This document shows, piece by piece, positions 13,311-26,633 of a DNA stretch of 64,000 bases (its first letter is position 1; each line of letters opens with the position of its first letter). A program made the position numbers and the translations under genes. Below the pieces are notes generated by a model. That model was given only the letters and a program-made list of their open reading frames with translations. It had not been told where the DNA came from and ran no database searches. The stretch lies in the NCBI RefSeq assembly GCF_050948215.1, contig NC_135164.1:4593116-4657115 (forward strand), written 5' to 3'. This stretch comes from Halictus rubicundus. Taxonomy: Eukaryota > Arthropoda > Insecta > Hymenoptera > Halictidae.

Positions 13311-15584
13311 AGGTTCACGAGTTGAAAACGGTACGCTGCCCCCCAAGGATTCGGGTTTTTCCTCTAAACGAGTCTCCGTACCGGATATTATGCAAATTGT
13401 ACCTGCGCTACGCTTTGCTCATTGTTTTGCACAGAAACTATGCAGACGCGTACGTTGTTGCTGCTGTGGTCCCTGTTAACGTTAAATACCATTAATTGTT
13501 CTGCCAACAGTTGTCACAGTTACATTACTTCATTAGGTATAGCGTTTTTCCATTTTTAAGTACAATCCACTAAAGAGATACTCTGATCCAAAGTGTTAGA
13601 GATTCTTTTTTAAAAAATCGGAACACCTTTTACCAACATATTCGTGATGAAATATCGTCGATTCGGACGTTTCACTGAAATTGAACAAATAAATATTATA
13701 TAGGTTTCACTGAAATTATATAGGTTTCACTGAAAATTGAACGAATAAATATGAACTAAATTGTACCGTGTTTGGTATCATTTTAATCGGGAAAACGTCA
13801 CGAGTGTGTTGGTAAAAACTTCACAGAAATAATTAAAAACGAAAAAGTTTCCAGACCTCTGAACAGGCACATTAGTAGTGGAGATAAGTTTTTCACGGAG
13901 ACATGTACATCTCTGACACGTATATCGAAACGGTACTGTACTCCATTAATCGAACAATTCCCAACTGGAAATACTTAAATGGTTCGAACAACGGCCATTA
14001 TTTTCCGGAGAGGCGCCGCGTTGCCACACGGGTATACCCCCTAAAACGATTTTTCCTGTCGGGCAGAAATTTCCAGAGCCGGCGATTCCACGAAACATTT
14101 TCAACATTATTCGGTGGTCGGGGTTGGTTCGCGATGGCGAGTGTTGCGCGCCAGCCTTTGCGGTCATGTCCCTCGAAGCGGAAACGAAAACGGAAACCAA
14201 GAAAACGATAGTTCCGGTGAAAAGCGTCGTTTCTCCGGTTTCACGTCGGGGTTCGCCCGGGAAATGGCATCGCGGTGGAAAAAGTCAAAGGTAAACAATA
14301 CTCGCTGTCGAGTCGTCCGCGGCGCGCGGAAAGAGCAGTCACGTAAAAAGCTACACTTTACCGGGTTATTGAGTAGGCATCGAATGTGTTTGCGGTGTCG
14401 ACAGCCGGGCGCCGCGACGGCCAACAATTCCCGGCTCCGTGAAAACGTTCGGACTCGCGTCGAACAGGATTCCCGGTGTGAAGTTACCAGGAACGTTTAA
14501 ATTCTCGCGTGAATGGCCGATCATAATAAATATCGCGGCGGTACCCGGATTACGGTGTATTGCACGAGCTTTAATGTGTATTGGACGGGGATCGGTGTAA
14601 TTCGAGAAGCTGGTTATTTAGCGGATAATAACAATATCTGCCGATACGTGTGTAATTTATTCAATAATAACAGTTCGTTGGGTCCGGCACGAGTCCGTGC
14701 GTCAATAAGTACAATAACGATTAAAGGATTAAAACCGGTAGAACTGGTTGGCCCGCATAGAGGCCTGGAAATTATGAGCCACGGTGAAATTCAAAAGCGC
14801 TGTAAAATCGAAGACGCGCGTGTATGTTAACGTACATAGAGCAAATTCAAACAGGCACTCGACAAAATGGAAAATTTCGGAATAAATAATATCGTCGAAA
14901 TGTGCTACAGTGAACGAGAACGATAATGATGTACGAGTGCAGGGATCCAGAGCGATATCGAAATTAATCTGCCGACAAAGGCTGGAGAAATAACCACTCG
15001 TGATTTTGTTATAATATTTTATGTATAAAACAGTGGAGGCTAGATTTGAAAACGTCCCGCCATCTTTCAGTTAACCGTCGCATAACGTGATACTAATGCA
15101 ACGTGGTTCCGAAATTGTAGCAATACTCGTATAACGCGAATGGCACTTTCCCACAACACGACGCATAGACATGCAAATACATAGTCACAGGAATACCAAG
15201 TGGCAATTTGACATATGGCTGTACAACGTGTCACATTATAGAGATGCATTGTTCTCCTACATCCCAGAACGTATCTAACATGTTATTTTTCTTTGGTGTT
15301 TCTGTAACATCGTTCATTCCGATACTACGAAACGCCTCCATTACGTACGTGCAGAATATGCAGTCACATATTCTTAATATCACCAATTTCAATAATATTC
15401 TTTTAGTGTTGTAGATTATTTCATCTGTGTCTATTTTGTTTAATAACTGTTAACTCTTTGGTAACTTTGTGTACAACTTTAGAGAAATATTATTTACTAT
15501 TTTTATTGTTTGGAGACTGTATTTTTATATTTTTACCCTCTATACTTAGGTACTTGGGTATTTACTTCAAAATTAGGATTAAAA
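13311..15584. other. Unassigned stretch
   Basis: It contains the small TTTCACTGAAA tandem repeat at 13668. Frames at 14114-14500 and 14513-14830 (128 and 105 codons) lack any recognised motif and have no convincing splice context. Nothing else is supported. Confidence 0.55.
13668..13757. repeat. Small imperfect tandem repeat
   Basis: TTTCACTGAAA recurs three times, twice within ATATAGGTTTCACTGAAA and twice followed by ATTGAACRAATAAATAT. This is consistent with local slippage duplication. Confidence 0.6.
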
Positions 15585-15896
15585 TTTGTCGCGCGTTCCT
15601 GTTGACAACTAGCTAAATTTTAGAATAATTCATTCGCATTTGAGACGTAAAAATATGTCCTAAAACTATGTAGTCTGTCGACTAGGGTATTGCTGAACGT
15701 GATAGAAAATTTCGAGTACTGACATAAGAATTAAATTAAATTTGTCGCGCGTTCCTGTTGACAACTAGCTAAATTTTAGAATAATTCATTCGCATTTGAG
15801 ACGTAAAAATATGTCCTAAAACTATGTAGTCTGTCGACTAGGGTATTGCTGAACGTGATAGAAAATTTCGAGTACTGACGTAAGAATTAAATTAAA
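15585..15896. repeat. Tandem duplication, 156 bp x 2
   Basis: 15585-15740 and 15741-15896 are identical except for one A/G difference (gacataag versus gacgtaag), 155 of 156. Such identity indicates a very recent duplication, an allelic merge or an assembly artefact. There is no coding potential. Confidence 0.93.
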
Positions 15897-17802
15897 CCAT
15901 CGTTGAACTATTAATAAAATTGAGAAAGAACAACAACTCCGTAGCGACAGAAGCATCGACGATGCGTCCTCAAGAATGGGCGAAGTCAGAAATTTCTCGA
16001 GCGCCGGTCACCGAACCCCGATGACTGCGTGTCTTGTCAGAAAAAAGTGTCTTCGTGGCGTCGGACGGCGCTCTCAGGATGAAATACCTCGGACAGGATA
16101 TTCTCACGTACAGGCGGACCGAAAAAATTCCGCGTTTAATCCACCGCCTCGATATTGCTAACATCCATCACGGCTCCGAAGGATTTCAGCCAGAGATTCT
16201 CCGACGTCCGACAACACTTTGGCGCGCTGTATCCTTTTGTTAATCGCTTAAGTAGCTGGTACCGGCCTGTACAAAGACGGCCAGATTTTCTACCGGTTGA
16301 TTCTACCTCAGCCCGGTTCCACGGATTCGTTCGTTCGCACCGAATGAAACGCCGCGACGCGCGCGTTCGCCAGGCATCTGTTGCCTCGACTTTGTTACCG
16401 CTCTCAATCACGAAACAAGATTACGTGTGCACGCGTCGCGTCTTCGCGCACCTCTCCGAGGGATCCCGACGGTTGCAGACGCGATTATTCGGAGACTGGA
16501 TAACCGGGCGCGGAACGAGAGTGGTCCCTTTGAAGTTTTCGTTTTCAATGCGTCCGGATTCAGTCACTTTGACGGCGCTGGAACGAGGTCGGCTTTCCTC
16601 GCGATGACGCCGCCGCGCCGGCGACGTTTTTCAACCATTGTCTGTCCGCGTTCTTTGATGACTTGGAAATCTGGACGCCGAGACACCGAGCAGCCCGCCG
16701 CTCAAGAACCCTTGCAAGCGAGACCCAGCCGGGACAGACCAGCCCGGCGGACGATAAATTGCTAGCAATTTAGGTAATGCGGTGGACCGGTGCCGTCCCT
16801 CAATGTGTACGACGTCGCGAAGCTCATCAGAAAAATGCTTTCATTAATTGTACCAGAAAAGACCGAGGTTCTGTTCTGTTGCGACACTTTGCGCGCGATG
16901 TTCTTATCCAGAATGTTTTTTGCCGAGTTTCTACGGAACAGTCGCGCGCTATGACTGCTCCGACATCGATCGGAAAAAATTGCGATTGGTAGGAAGCACA
17001 CGAAGAAAATGAAAATGGCAGTTTTTAACACTTTTTGCTTGAACCCGTAAAGAAAATTTGATATATCAGATATTAATTATACTAAGAAAATTACAGTTTT
17101 TGACGACTTTTGGTCAGTCTCTGCTTAAAAAATCCACAAATTCTTACATTTTTCGATGCGTGTCACTTTTTCTGCTAGAACTAATTTCGATGGAATGTTT
17201 TCTTTAATGAAAATACATTTTTTTGCATAGATGGATTTTTCTCGTTCCACTTAAGTTTTCATTCTCCAATAGGAAGCGAGTATGATCGACTATTCGTCAA
17301 AGTAGTGCGTTCAAAACTGTATCAAATAAGATAAAGTATCCCGTCTTGGCCGCCATGAAACCGCGAAAAGCATCAGCCTCGCGATGGTTAAAGGTTTTAA
17401 GCATGTTCCTGTGAAGTTTTAAGTCAAAATTCGTTAAAGTGCTGAAGTTTATCACCCTCTTGCTACGTCGCGATAGAGATGACATTTTATGGACCCGGGA
17501 TGTAGCTATTTTATAGTTATCAGTATAAACTCCGTAGAACATGAATATCCTCTTTACGATTGCGCTCAAATTTGTTCCGAATCTGCGGGTCAGATAAGGT
17601 AGAAATGACGAGAGTTAATGTAGCCGATATACTAAACGACCGCACGAACCTATTTCACATCTCCACGAGACATTCTTCGCGCAGATTTATACGAAGATCA
17701 GGGAGATGATCCTAAAGTATCTCGTGTGCCGATTTCGATTACTATCAATTTAAATATAAATATAAACGTAATGAAAACACGATGAAACAATACTAAAGAC
17801 AA

Positions 17803-18210
17803 GCTATATTATAGTATATTCATGTATATTCTGGTATATTCTAGTGTATTCTGCTATATTCTAGTTTATTCAAGTATATTCTAGTACATTCTAGTGTATA
17901 CTGCTATATTCTAGTATATTCAAGTATATTCTAGTATATTCTAGTGTACTCTGCTATATTCTAGTATATTCATGTACATTCTGGAATATCCTAGGCTATT
18001 CTGCTATATACTAGTATATACAAGTATATTCTAGTGTATTTTGCTGTATTCTAGTATATTCAAGCATATTCTGGTATATCCTAGGCTATTCTGCTATACA
18101 CTAATATGTTCATGTATATTCTAGTATGTTCCAGTGTATTCCGTTATATTTTAGTATATTAAAGTATATTCTGGTATATTCTAGTGTATTCTAGTGTATT
18201 CTGGTATATT
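17803..18210. repeat. Minisatellite of 10-bp units in a 50-bp higher-order array
   Basis: About 41 units near the consensus CTAGTATATT are arranged as a repeating set of five variants: CAWGTATATT, CTRGTATATT, CTAGTGTATT, CTGCTATATT, CTAGTATATT. The full set recurs with 50-bp spacing starting at 17821, 17871, 17921, 17971, (18021, one unit short), 18061, 18111 and 18161. The phase is kept throughout. A mariner remnant begins immediately after the last unit. Confidence 0.92.
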
Positions 18211-18211
18211 A

Positions 18212-18519
18212 TTAGGTTGGGGAAAAAGAAATCCATTACTTTTACGTGAACTTCAAGACTTTATTTAACATGTTTCGGATTGTCCGATTTGGGTCAAATA
18301 TGCACCGTTTTGTTCTATAATTTGTTGCCATTTTAAAGGTAGCTTCATAAAGCCTCTCTGATAGAAGTCTTGGTCCCTAATGGCGAAAAACTTTAGTAAT
18401 CGATTTTCACAATCTTCTCTTGATGCCAATTTCTTATCACTAAGAAAGTTTTACAGTGCAAGAAAAACATGATAATCGCTTGCTGCCAGGTCTGGCCTGT
18501 ATGGTGGATGCATCAAAAC
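18212..18519 (-). pseudogene. Mariner transposase remnant (C-terminal third plus 3' terminal repeat)
   Basis: Read on the minus strand from 18519, the frame gives LMHPPYRPDLAASDYHVF, the motif carrying the last catalytic aspartate of DD34D mariner transposases. It continues through an in-frame stop (18451-18453), then SDKKLASREDCENRLLKFF, DQDFYQRGFMKLPLKWQQII and a natural stop at 18265-18267. A mariner-type end, TTAGGTTGGGGAAAAAGAAA, starts at 18212 after a TA. Residues upstream of LMHPPY are not recognisable, so the first two thirds, including the first two catalytic aspartates and the DNA-binding domain, are missing. It is inactive. Confidence 0.88.
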
Positions 18520-21500
18520 TCACAACAATACTAAACCACTTACTAAACAATACTTTTTCTGAACTAAAACCAAATTTGTCGGAAATTGCGAATACCGCAA
18601 TTCATAAAACTTGGACCAATTCTATATTTCACACAGCTCGTCGATTTGTGCGTGTAATCGGCGACAACGGAATAAACTCTGCACGGTGAGATTTTTCAAA
18701 AATCCAGTATCCGATTAAACTGGTTGGGAGCACCGTACGCGAGTAGTTCTCCTGTTATCAAGAAACTCGCTTCAAAGGAAGCGTTCTCGTCGGACACTAC
18801 ACAGAAATCAGACTGGAACGCGTGAAAAGCGAATGGCCGGAGTTGTGTTCAGTTTTCCGAGGTACGGAGAGAGGTCGAGACGATAAGACGACACCTACAC
18901 GAGGCTTGGCTAAGAACCGTGCAGCACGGTTCTCGCGTCGCGCTATCGGCACACGTGCCCGCTCCGAGGCAACGCGACCATAGGAACGAGTGTCTTTCAC
19001 CCTGCCTCCCCCGATGGAATGCGTTTGCCGCGCCAGCTCGAAGATGAGAGCAGAGCTCCCGTCGGAAAAGTTTCGCCCCTGCTACCCCGATCGCGCTAAT
19101 GCGAGTTTGAGCGCGCGGCGCTGCCATCCGGCCAGGGCGAAACTCGAGCGGAAGTAACTTTCGGAAATTTGCAAACTAACTGATGGAAACCTCATTTCGC
19201 GCGAGTCATCTTGAACGTGGCGTTTCCGCCGGAACGTTGTCCGCGCAGATGCCGTAGCGTCCAGAGACCGGACCGTAGTGACTCCTCAAACTTGAAAAAC
19301 ACGGACACCAACTTACCACGAGATGGCCACGATCGGTGCGACGTTGCAACCTCGAACATCGCGATTAAAACATAGTGGAGGACGGGGCAATGGCGGTTAC
19401 GTATTGATTTCCGAGTTTCATTCTGAAGAGTAAACCTCTCCGGAGCGTATGTTTCCAGCGCGGGGCCCGAAAGCAACTCTTTAACCACTTCTTCGCCGAT
19501 AGTTGTCGTTTCTACACTCGCGGGCGTAACTCGCGGGAGTCTCTCGTGTGAATAGCCCTCGAGGCTCGCTCCTATGTAGATATCTAACACCAGAACCCAG
19601 GGAACATCGGGTCACATGGATTCTGGAACTTTTCACCATCGACGTTCGCTGTGCTCCGCCACTCCAGGCTGTTTTACGTTTCCATGGTCATAATTAGACT
19701 GCAAGTTCTATACATTTATGAGAAACACGAAACGGAAAATAGAAAATATATCGGGAGAATTTGAGGACACTGTTATTTCATTTGCAAGCCCTACAGCTGC
19801 AACAATTATAATTTCTTTGTCTTCAAACATTTCCTGACATAAGAGAGAAAGAATAGAATTTTATTCCGTTCTAAAGAAAAGAAATAGAATTTGTATTTAG
19901 GTGACCCTGAAATCTCCGAAACTCTTTCATCTACAAAAATACCGTCATATTCTACTGCTCTTCATACCAAAAAACTTTGGCGAATAAAGTTTTCCCATAT
20001 TTTCAAGAACAGCGGCGGTAGCGATGCGCTAACGTGCACTGGACCACCCTGTATATCAAAGCCATTGAAACCGGAGATGGCCCGGCCGTTCCGTAGAATT
20101 GCCAAATTCTGATTTCGCATAAACACGCGCAGTCTAGTCGTAACTATGAAAATCAAGCTCGGCGATAACTTGGCCGATCATCATAAATTACCCTGTTCCG
20201 CGGCGCATGTCGTTTCACCTTCATTAAATGCCGAATCGCGCTAATATTTCCATCGGCGGGCTGACGCGACGGTTCATTAAACCTGCCAGTCGGTACGATA
20301 TCGAAACGCGCGTTATCGGAAAGTCGTTAAAATCAGGGACCACGTCGACGCGGAAGTTGTATCAATTTTTTGCCACTTTCGTCGGGAGAGCCGATATTTA
20401 TTGTGCAATAGCCGGCTCGGCGGCGGCGTACACACGATATATTCGACGAAACGCTCGGCAGACTGCAACCAGTTATCCTCCCCGGTTGCTTCGGCGCTCA
20501 TGCTCCATTGGGAGCTCTTCGCTTATTCGAATCCAGACGCTCCAGCGGCATGTGTGCCGCAAGAATAATGCCGGTGGCCAGCCACCGAGACTTAGGGTAA
20601 CGCCGAAATGAGACAGAAGACGGATCGGTTTCTTATAGTGTTTGTTAATAGCGCGCACGGTTTATCGTGGCTCTCCGCGGAATAATTCAATCGGAAAATA
20701 ATCCGTCTGTCATTTGCAATTTTATGGGACGCAATGTATTTTTCAGAGACTCTTCCGAGTGGATATTTAGCGTTCCTAACAATTAAAATTCTACGCCACT
20801 GGTTTTGACCATGCTGACTTAAAAAGAGAAATTAACTAACTATTCGAGACCGCGAACCTTCCATTGCTATTCGTTCCAGGTACTTCTTTATAAGTGACGT
20901 AAGAATCTCTTCTAAATAATTTAAATTTATTCCTTATATAAATAATAAATTGACTGAAAATGGTAAAGCATTTGATTACGTAGAAAATATTGTGCTTAAA
21001 ATTGGCATAATTTAGAGTTATTAAATTCTATTATAATTGTAGCAAATTGTGTAATTACTTAATTACTCGAACTTATTTCTGGATTTAATTATATTAAATA
21101 GTACCTATTTAAGCATTCGTTCCACGAGCGCATTGTAATGCAGAATGTATTCTGTCCTAATTGGAAAAAGTTTCCACTTTGAATGTAATAACCATTATAT
21201 TGTACGATAATGGTTTCTGTTCAGAACACAAGTTAATATCGGAAGTTAGTTAATGTCTAATATATTCATGTGGATCTTCTCGATTGTGTAGCACACTATA
21301 CTGAAAGCATTCTTTGCACGTTTTAGTGTAATGTGTATAACGGAGCAGATAGAAGAGATTCCTAACAGAAGGTTGTAATGATAATTGAAAATAAACAAGA
21401 CAACGTTCAGTTAATTCCGCGAATATCGAAATGAAACTCGCATACTTTCAGATCATTCCCGGCGAAAATTCTCACCGTCGCTTGCAGTTATTTTACACGA

Positions 21501-24500
21501 AACTGCATCGTACTTCGGTCAATTTTAATTCGCGCGATTTTCGTGTCATTAAAGATGAAAGATTCTCGACGGGGGAATCTCGCTTTCAACGGTATCATAA
21601 TGGACAGTAAGAATTCCGGAAATGTCAATAACAAGTTTTCCAAGTTTCCGAGTACCATGGAAAGCCAACTTCGCGAATTCAGAACTCGCAGTTTCGCGAA
21701 TTATTTCTGACAAAATGTTCAAAGCGAAACCTGCGATACGAGGTGCGGGAACAACTCGTCCTTGGCGCAAGCATAAATCACGGACGGCTACAGGAGGGAG
21801 GGAAATTAGAGTGCGACGCCCAACTTTCCCGGAGGAACTGTTCCCTTTTTAGCTATTGTCGATATTTCCACAATGATAACCATCTGCGGTGGAACACCGT
21901 TTCGACTTGGTATCACATTTTATGAATAAGACACTCACTGTATAAATGGCACTTTACTTTACGGTACGAAGATTTTCAAGTTTTTGCCTGTGACGTCCGA
22001 CGTCGAATTTCAATTATCAACCGAACAGAATAATAATTATTCCAACGGATTAAAGTGTATTCGGATGCACTTTGCCAGCTTCTCTTTCGACGTCCGCGGC
22101 TCGCGTGTACAGATGCTGGGAGTAAGTCGCCGCGGTGACCATAAATTCCGGGGAAGTTAGACTTGCGGTAGTTGGCCGCAATAATTTCCTTACAATTGAT
22201 TCCAGCGGTGTTAGTGTTCCACAGTAATGCAGCATTTGATATTTGTCAGAGTTCCTTCTGTCCCTCGGCCCGCGTGATAAACGGGAGGGCCAGGTCCCCG
22301 CGTCGTCTTTATGCGCGTGCACGTGCCTCCGCTTAACTATGGCATAACTACTGGGCCGCCGAGCCGGTGACAAAGTGCATCGTATAAATACACCGTGTGA
22401 ATGCGTGCGGTTATTTTTTAGGGGATAAGGCCTTTGAATACGAAATCCACGTTGCCCGCGAAATATATGCGCGCGACTCGGTCACGTAGCACGGTTTATG
22501 GCGAATATATTGTTCCCGACTTTTCTTCGTTCGCATATATTAACCGGCCGGCGCGATTATCAGTTTTGTTGCGCCAACCAAATGAAAACAATTCTACCCG
22601 CGACTGTTCTCTCAATTCGGGGCCGCCGCAGTAAAATTCGATAATGCTCGTCGATTGATTCCGCGTATACACGGCTTCAAATTAAATCCGAATTGGGTCG
22701 TATGCGAAGGTTAATAACCGGGGAACCGTAAAAGTATTTTTAAATTTATAGGCTTGAATGTGTCGAACTCGTTAAATGGCTTGATGATTTTCGCAAGTGA
22801 CGGAAATGGAAACACGAGAAGATATGGTTGCCTCAGTTGTATAGCTTCGTTTATTTTTCACGAAATTGTGAATAAGCTGCGCTTAGTAGCGGAATTTTGT
22901 TTTTAGGAAAATGGTTCAAATATATTCTCCGAATATATGGATATTTTCCCGGAATATTCAGAATTTTCTCTGAAAGAGAAAGAATGCAAAAGGGTAAAAA
23001 AAATGTTAAGCAATCTAATGCGTTAAACAAAATTGAATATATTACAATCATCGCCAGAGGCTATTGATAGCTAACATTTTTACAACTGACACGTTATTAG
23101 ATCAGGATACATATGAAGGAATCTTCCATCTTTAAAAAAAACTTTAACAGTGAATTTATATCCATGGTTAATCCCGTTAGAGCTAATTATATTTTAGCAA
23201 ATTCCTCATTTCGGCCGTTCGATTAAAATTTCTTGGGAAGCTAAAAATGTCAGCGACTCGTTGCATGAGTTTGGTCACGTGGCCGAGATGAGCACAAATA
23301 GATGGAAGAATCCGGTTAGCGTGGTAGCATTCGCAAGGGCGAGCAGCAGAGGGGCAAGAGTTACGTTACACTCTTGCCCTCTGGAAATATCGTAAGCCCT
23401 CCTCCCCCCCCTCCCAGCCCCTGTCCGCTTTAACTCCGTGCCAGGAATTTCGAGATAACGAGTGCCGAATAATAACATTACTTTCACGCGAATGACTCGT
23501 GTGCCTCCGGCCCCGGACGGGGCCGTTCATATTTTTCTTGCACGATTACGAATGGTAATCCGCTTTCGTGAGTCGCGGAGGACTACTTGCGCCGCGCGAG
23601 GTATTGTAATTTCAGACGCGACCCGCGGATCTTAGGAAAACAGTTCCCTTGCGTTCGAACTTCCGGCTTAATTCACGCTGCGCACCTCGAACGGCATTAC
23701 GTGATTTTGACTTTCAAATCGCCCCCGCGATTTTTCGGACCTCTTGAAATCACCTCGTCCAAGATTTTTTCAGCCCTTTCGCAAACTGTTTAAGGGACTT
23801 CAGCTTTGGTAAAACACGAAACATCTATTTTTCCAAGTGATATCTAGCACGTTAGATCTAGTTCTTTTTGGAGTACTCTGTCAAAGTTCTATATCTAAAT
23901 TTTTATGTACATGTCGCCAAGGCCTGGATGATAAATGTCGCGGAATTATCCCCACTGCCGTCCGCCATTTAATCCCCATCGCCTCGAGCATTATCAGGCA
24001 TCGCGGAGCTCCGCTCGCGAACGAAACTTCACGATTCGTGCAAATAAAATTTCTCGCGGCGGAAAAGGGATATTTATCTGAGTTGCGCGTGGTCTCCGCT
24101 TTGAAATTATAGGCCGCGCGAGAAAATTTGTTCTCGCGCGTCCGTGTGTATTTCTGCGAAGAAACTTTCGAGATCGTTCCGGAACACAGTTTCTTTTATT
24201 ACTGCTCGCGTGCGACATTCGTCTCTTTCTCTCGCCGGTGCTTCTTCAAGGCGCGCGTCCCTCTTCTCCTTATCCGCGCTCATCTTCTGGGTTGCGTCCT
24301 TCGTGTCGTCTTAATTTTCGAGCGTTCGTATCCTTCGCGAGGTCGCAACCCCTTGCCCGATTTACGTATTATTACGGCACAGGATAATCGTGACTCCCGC
24401 GGACGAGAACCACCACCGGTTTCGTAACTGGAATCTCGAAATTTTGCACGCGATCACGTAGCGGTGTTTCAGGAACGATTTTCTAATCGGGTGTCACCCG

Positions 24501-24568
24501 TTTCCTGGAAGGACGATCGAAATCCTTTCACAACTTTTTCAACATGAACGAAGTATACTTAAAAATTC
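18520..24568. other. Unassigned stretch with minor repeats
   Basis: GC-rich islands occupy about 18720-19600 and 20210-20690; the rest is AT-rich. A stretch ending in CCACCCTGTATA at 20056 may be the end of a decayed TACAGGGTGG-type element starting near 19895. TAGCGTTCCTAACAA at about 20770 is shared with about 8008. No exon was recognised. Confidence 0.5.
23900..23966 (-). mobile_element. Family B fragment (one half)
   Basis: ATGTCGCCAAGGCCTGGATG followed by ATAAATGTCGCGG and ATTATCCCCACTGCCG matches the right half of family B on the minus strand. The other half and a clear end are missing, so it is a truncated copy. Confidence 0.6.
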
Positions 24569-24698
24569 GGTTAAACTTTACTTGAGGAAACCATATATTT
24601 TCAACTTTGTTTTATGCAATCCTGTAGACTTTGACGAGACGATTACGAAAATCCGAGTTTCAATCCTAGGAATTCACCAGTTCAACAGTTGCATGCAT
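24569..24698 (+). repeat. Family A repeat
   Basis: GGTTAAACTTTACTTGAGGA, GCAATCCTGTAGACTTTG, GAAAATCCGAGTTTCAATCC and CACCAGTTCAACAGTTGCAT align with the family. The tail is missing. The long minus-strand open frame 24674-25411 overlaps this repeat. Confidence 0.78.
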
Positions 24699-25127
24699 CG
24701 CTTAACCAGCGGAGCGCATAAAGAGAAGTTAAACATTTTTGGTGTCCTAAGGTATAGTTTAGCCAAAAATATCATTTCATAGTTGAGATGAATATTTCTC
24801 GAAGAAGCTTTGTCAGGATCATAAATGGGTAGCCTGTTATGAACAGAAGGACTAGGCTTGCCATCTTTTATTCCGAGGGTATCGTTGACGGTGCACTCGA
24901 GTGCGTGCATCTCCTTCGTGCAAAGTGCACCCCTTGAAGAATACATACACAATTCTTCCGTGTGTACCACCTTAGAAAAATTCCGTCGATTTACCGTCGC
25001 AGAGCTCCCTGGGGATTTGCGGAAAGAAAGGCGGAGCGTACGCGACTCTGTAACTGACGCAGTGATTCTCCCTCGGGAGGGACCCAAGGGTGGCAAACGC
25101 GAGTACCGGATACTCTCTCCGGCCAGT

Positions 25128-25192
25128 ATTTCTCTCTCTTTCTCCCCCCCCCCACTCTCTCTCTCTTTCTCTCTCTTTCTCTCTCGATTCCT
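25128..25192. repeat. CT-rich low-complexity tract
   Basis: Runs of TCTCTCTC and TTTCTC with a block of ten Cs in the middle. The strand asymmetry creates the Arg/Glu-rich stretch in the overlapping minus-strand open frame, which therefore should not be read as a protein. Confidence 0.9.
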
Positions 25193-26367
25193 CTTATCCG
25201 TTGTTCCCACGGTTTCTCGTTTTTGGCTGGGCGCTGTGTGCTCAGCGACGTTCATTGAATGAACGACTCGTTGAAAGGTGAAGCAAAGCAGAAACTGAGG
25301 AAAACGAGATAGAGTGGAGAGCTGCGGTGCCATGCCGAGTGCGCGGAACAATGGAATGGGTGTTTGCAATGTTTCTAAACGCGCGCAAATGTTAATGTGG
25401 CTCATTAACACGCGTCCACTGTCTAGCGATTCGTACGAGCCTTACGCTCCCTAGTTGTCTACTCAATTACAGAACCATTTTCCGTTTCAGCATTTTCCGC
25501 TCCATCTTTGAATTTCAGGAACTAGAAGCACTAAGTAGCAGCAAACAGTTTGATAAAAAATTAATACCAATTTTTAGTATTCTTCACTCTCTTGTGTAAT
25601 ATCAGTATCCCGGGGGATATTAATAATTGTGTTATTACGGCCAAGTTCCATTTCGTAAATGTTACTACATATCTATCTTTTTAGGTCTGGATAAAAGTTC
25701 CATGCCGACGTATACTGTAGTATTTTTTACACAATTTGAAAAAGTAATTAACACGTCGAGTTTTGCGATCAGAATTCTGGAACGTCTATACGACTGATAA
25801 TAAACAAAGAAGTCTATTTATCAGTGCGGTGTGAATGCTTAACGCGCGACACAAATATTTACTCCGAAACGCATTCGATTATTTTGAAACAATTTCTTTG
25901 TTTAAAAACCAGTATCAATCGCTCCCCGTTCAAAGCGAGTTCATTAAGTTCCCCGGCTTCCAATATTCGCGTTAATTGCAATACCGTTTTGTTTTCGCGG
26001 AGATTCGTTTCAACGTTTCTCCGATATTAATTCGCGTCGGACGAAACGAACCTCCGCAAAAGTTACAATCCCGAGAATATAAGCCAATCGGCGCGGCGGC
26101 TCGAATAATTCATTAAAAGGCAGCCCCCAAGTCTCGTGTGGAAACAATGTAATGGACTTCGATATCGGAGCATCATTGATCAGTTTGATTAATGCCCGTG
26201 ATAATTTTCTCGTCGTTTCCGGTCGATGCAAATCGATAACCAATCATTTCACGAAGATCGAGTTACCAGCAACAAATTTACTTTGCGCAGTCTCCATCGT
26301 AAGTGGTGGTATTAGTCAATGTTGATCGACAAACAATCTCGTACAAGTAAAACCGTACTTAGATGCA

Positions 26368-26392
26368 TACAGTGCCTACCAAAAGTTAGGGA
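26368..26392 (+). mobile_element. Possible solo Tc1-like terminal repeat
   Basis: TACAGTGCCTACCAAAAGTT resembles the CAGTGCC...CCAAAAGT ends typical of Tc1-type elements. I could not find a matching inverted end nearby, so this may be a truncated terminus or chance. Confidence 0.3.
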
Positions 26393-26633
26393 CTACGTCA
26401 ATCATTGTTTCGTTTTATATCAGAAATTTTACTGTTGAACTAAAATGGAATTTTTCAAAATGTTTTTGATTTTTAAGTTCATTGAATGAAATTATTTAAT
26501 GTAATATAATTATTTGATGATCACTTCATGATAGCATGATATACGTTTGTACAGTTTTTTAGTTATTGGAAACTATGTTCGATTAAAAATGTTATTTACA
26601 TACATAGACTTATAGAACAGATCTACAGGGTGT

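Noticed and set aside
16155..16607. 150-codon open frame, plus strand
   Set aside because: It lies in a GC-rich island with overlapping open frames in other phases. Nothing was recognised and there is no supporting splice context.
19895..20056. Possible decayed element ending in CCACCCTGTATA
   Set aside because: The proposed left end (TTTAGGTGACCCTGAAA) matches the right end too weakly to set boundaries. It is mentioned only in the stretch description.
24674..25411. Longest open frame in the window (245 codons, minus strand)
   Set aside because: It runs through a CT microsatellite (giving an Arg/Glu-rich run) and into a family A repeat. No known domain is recognisable.
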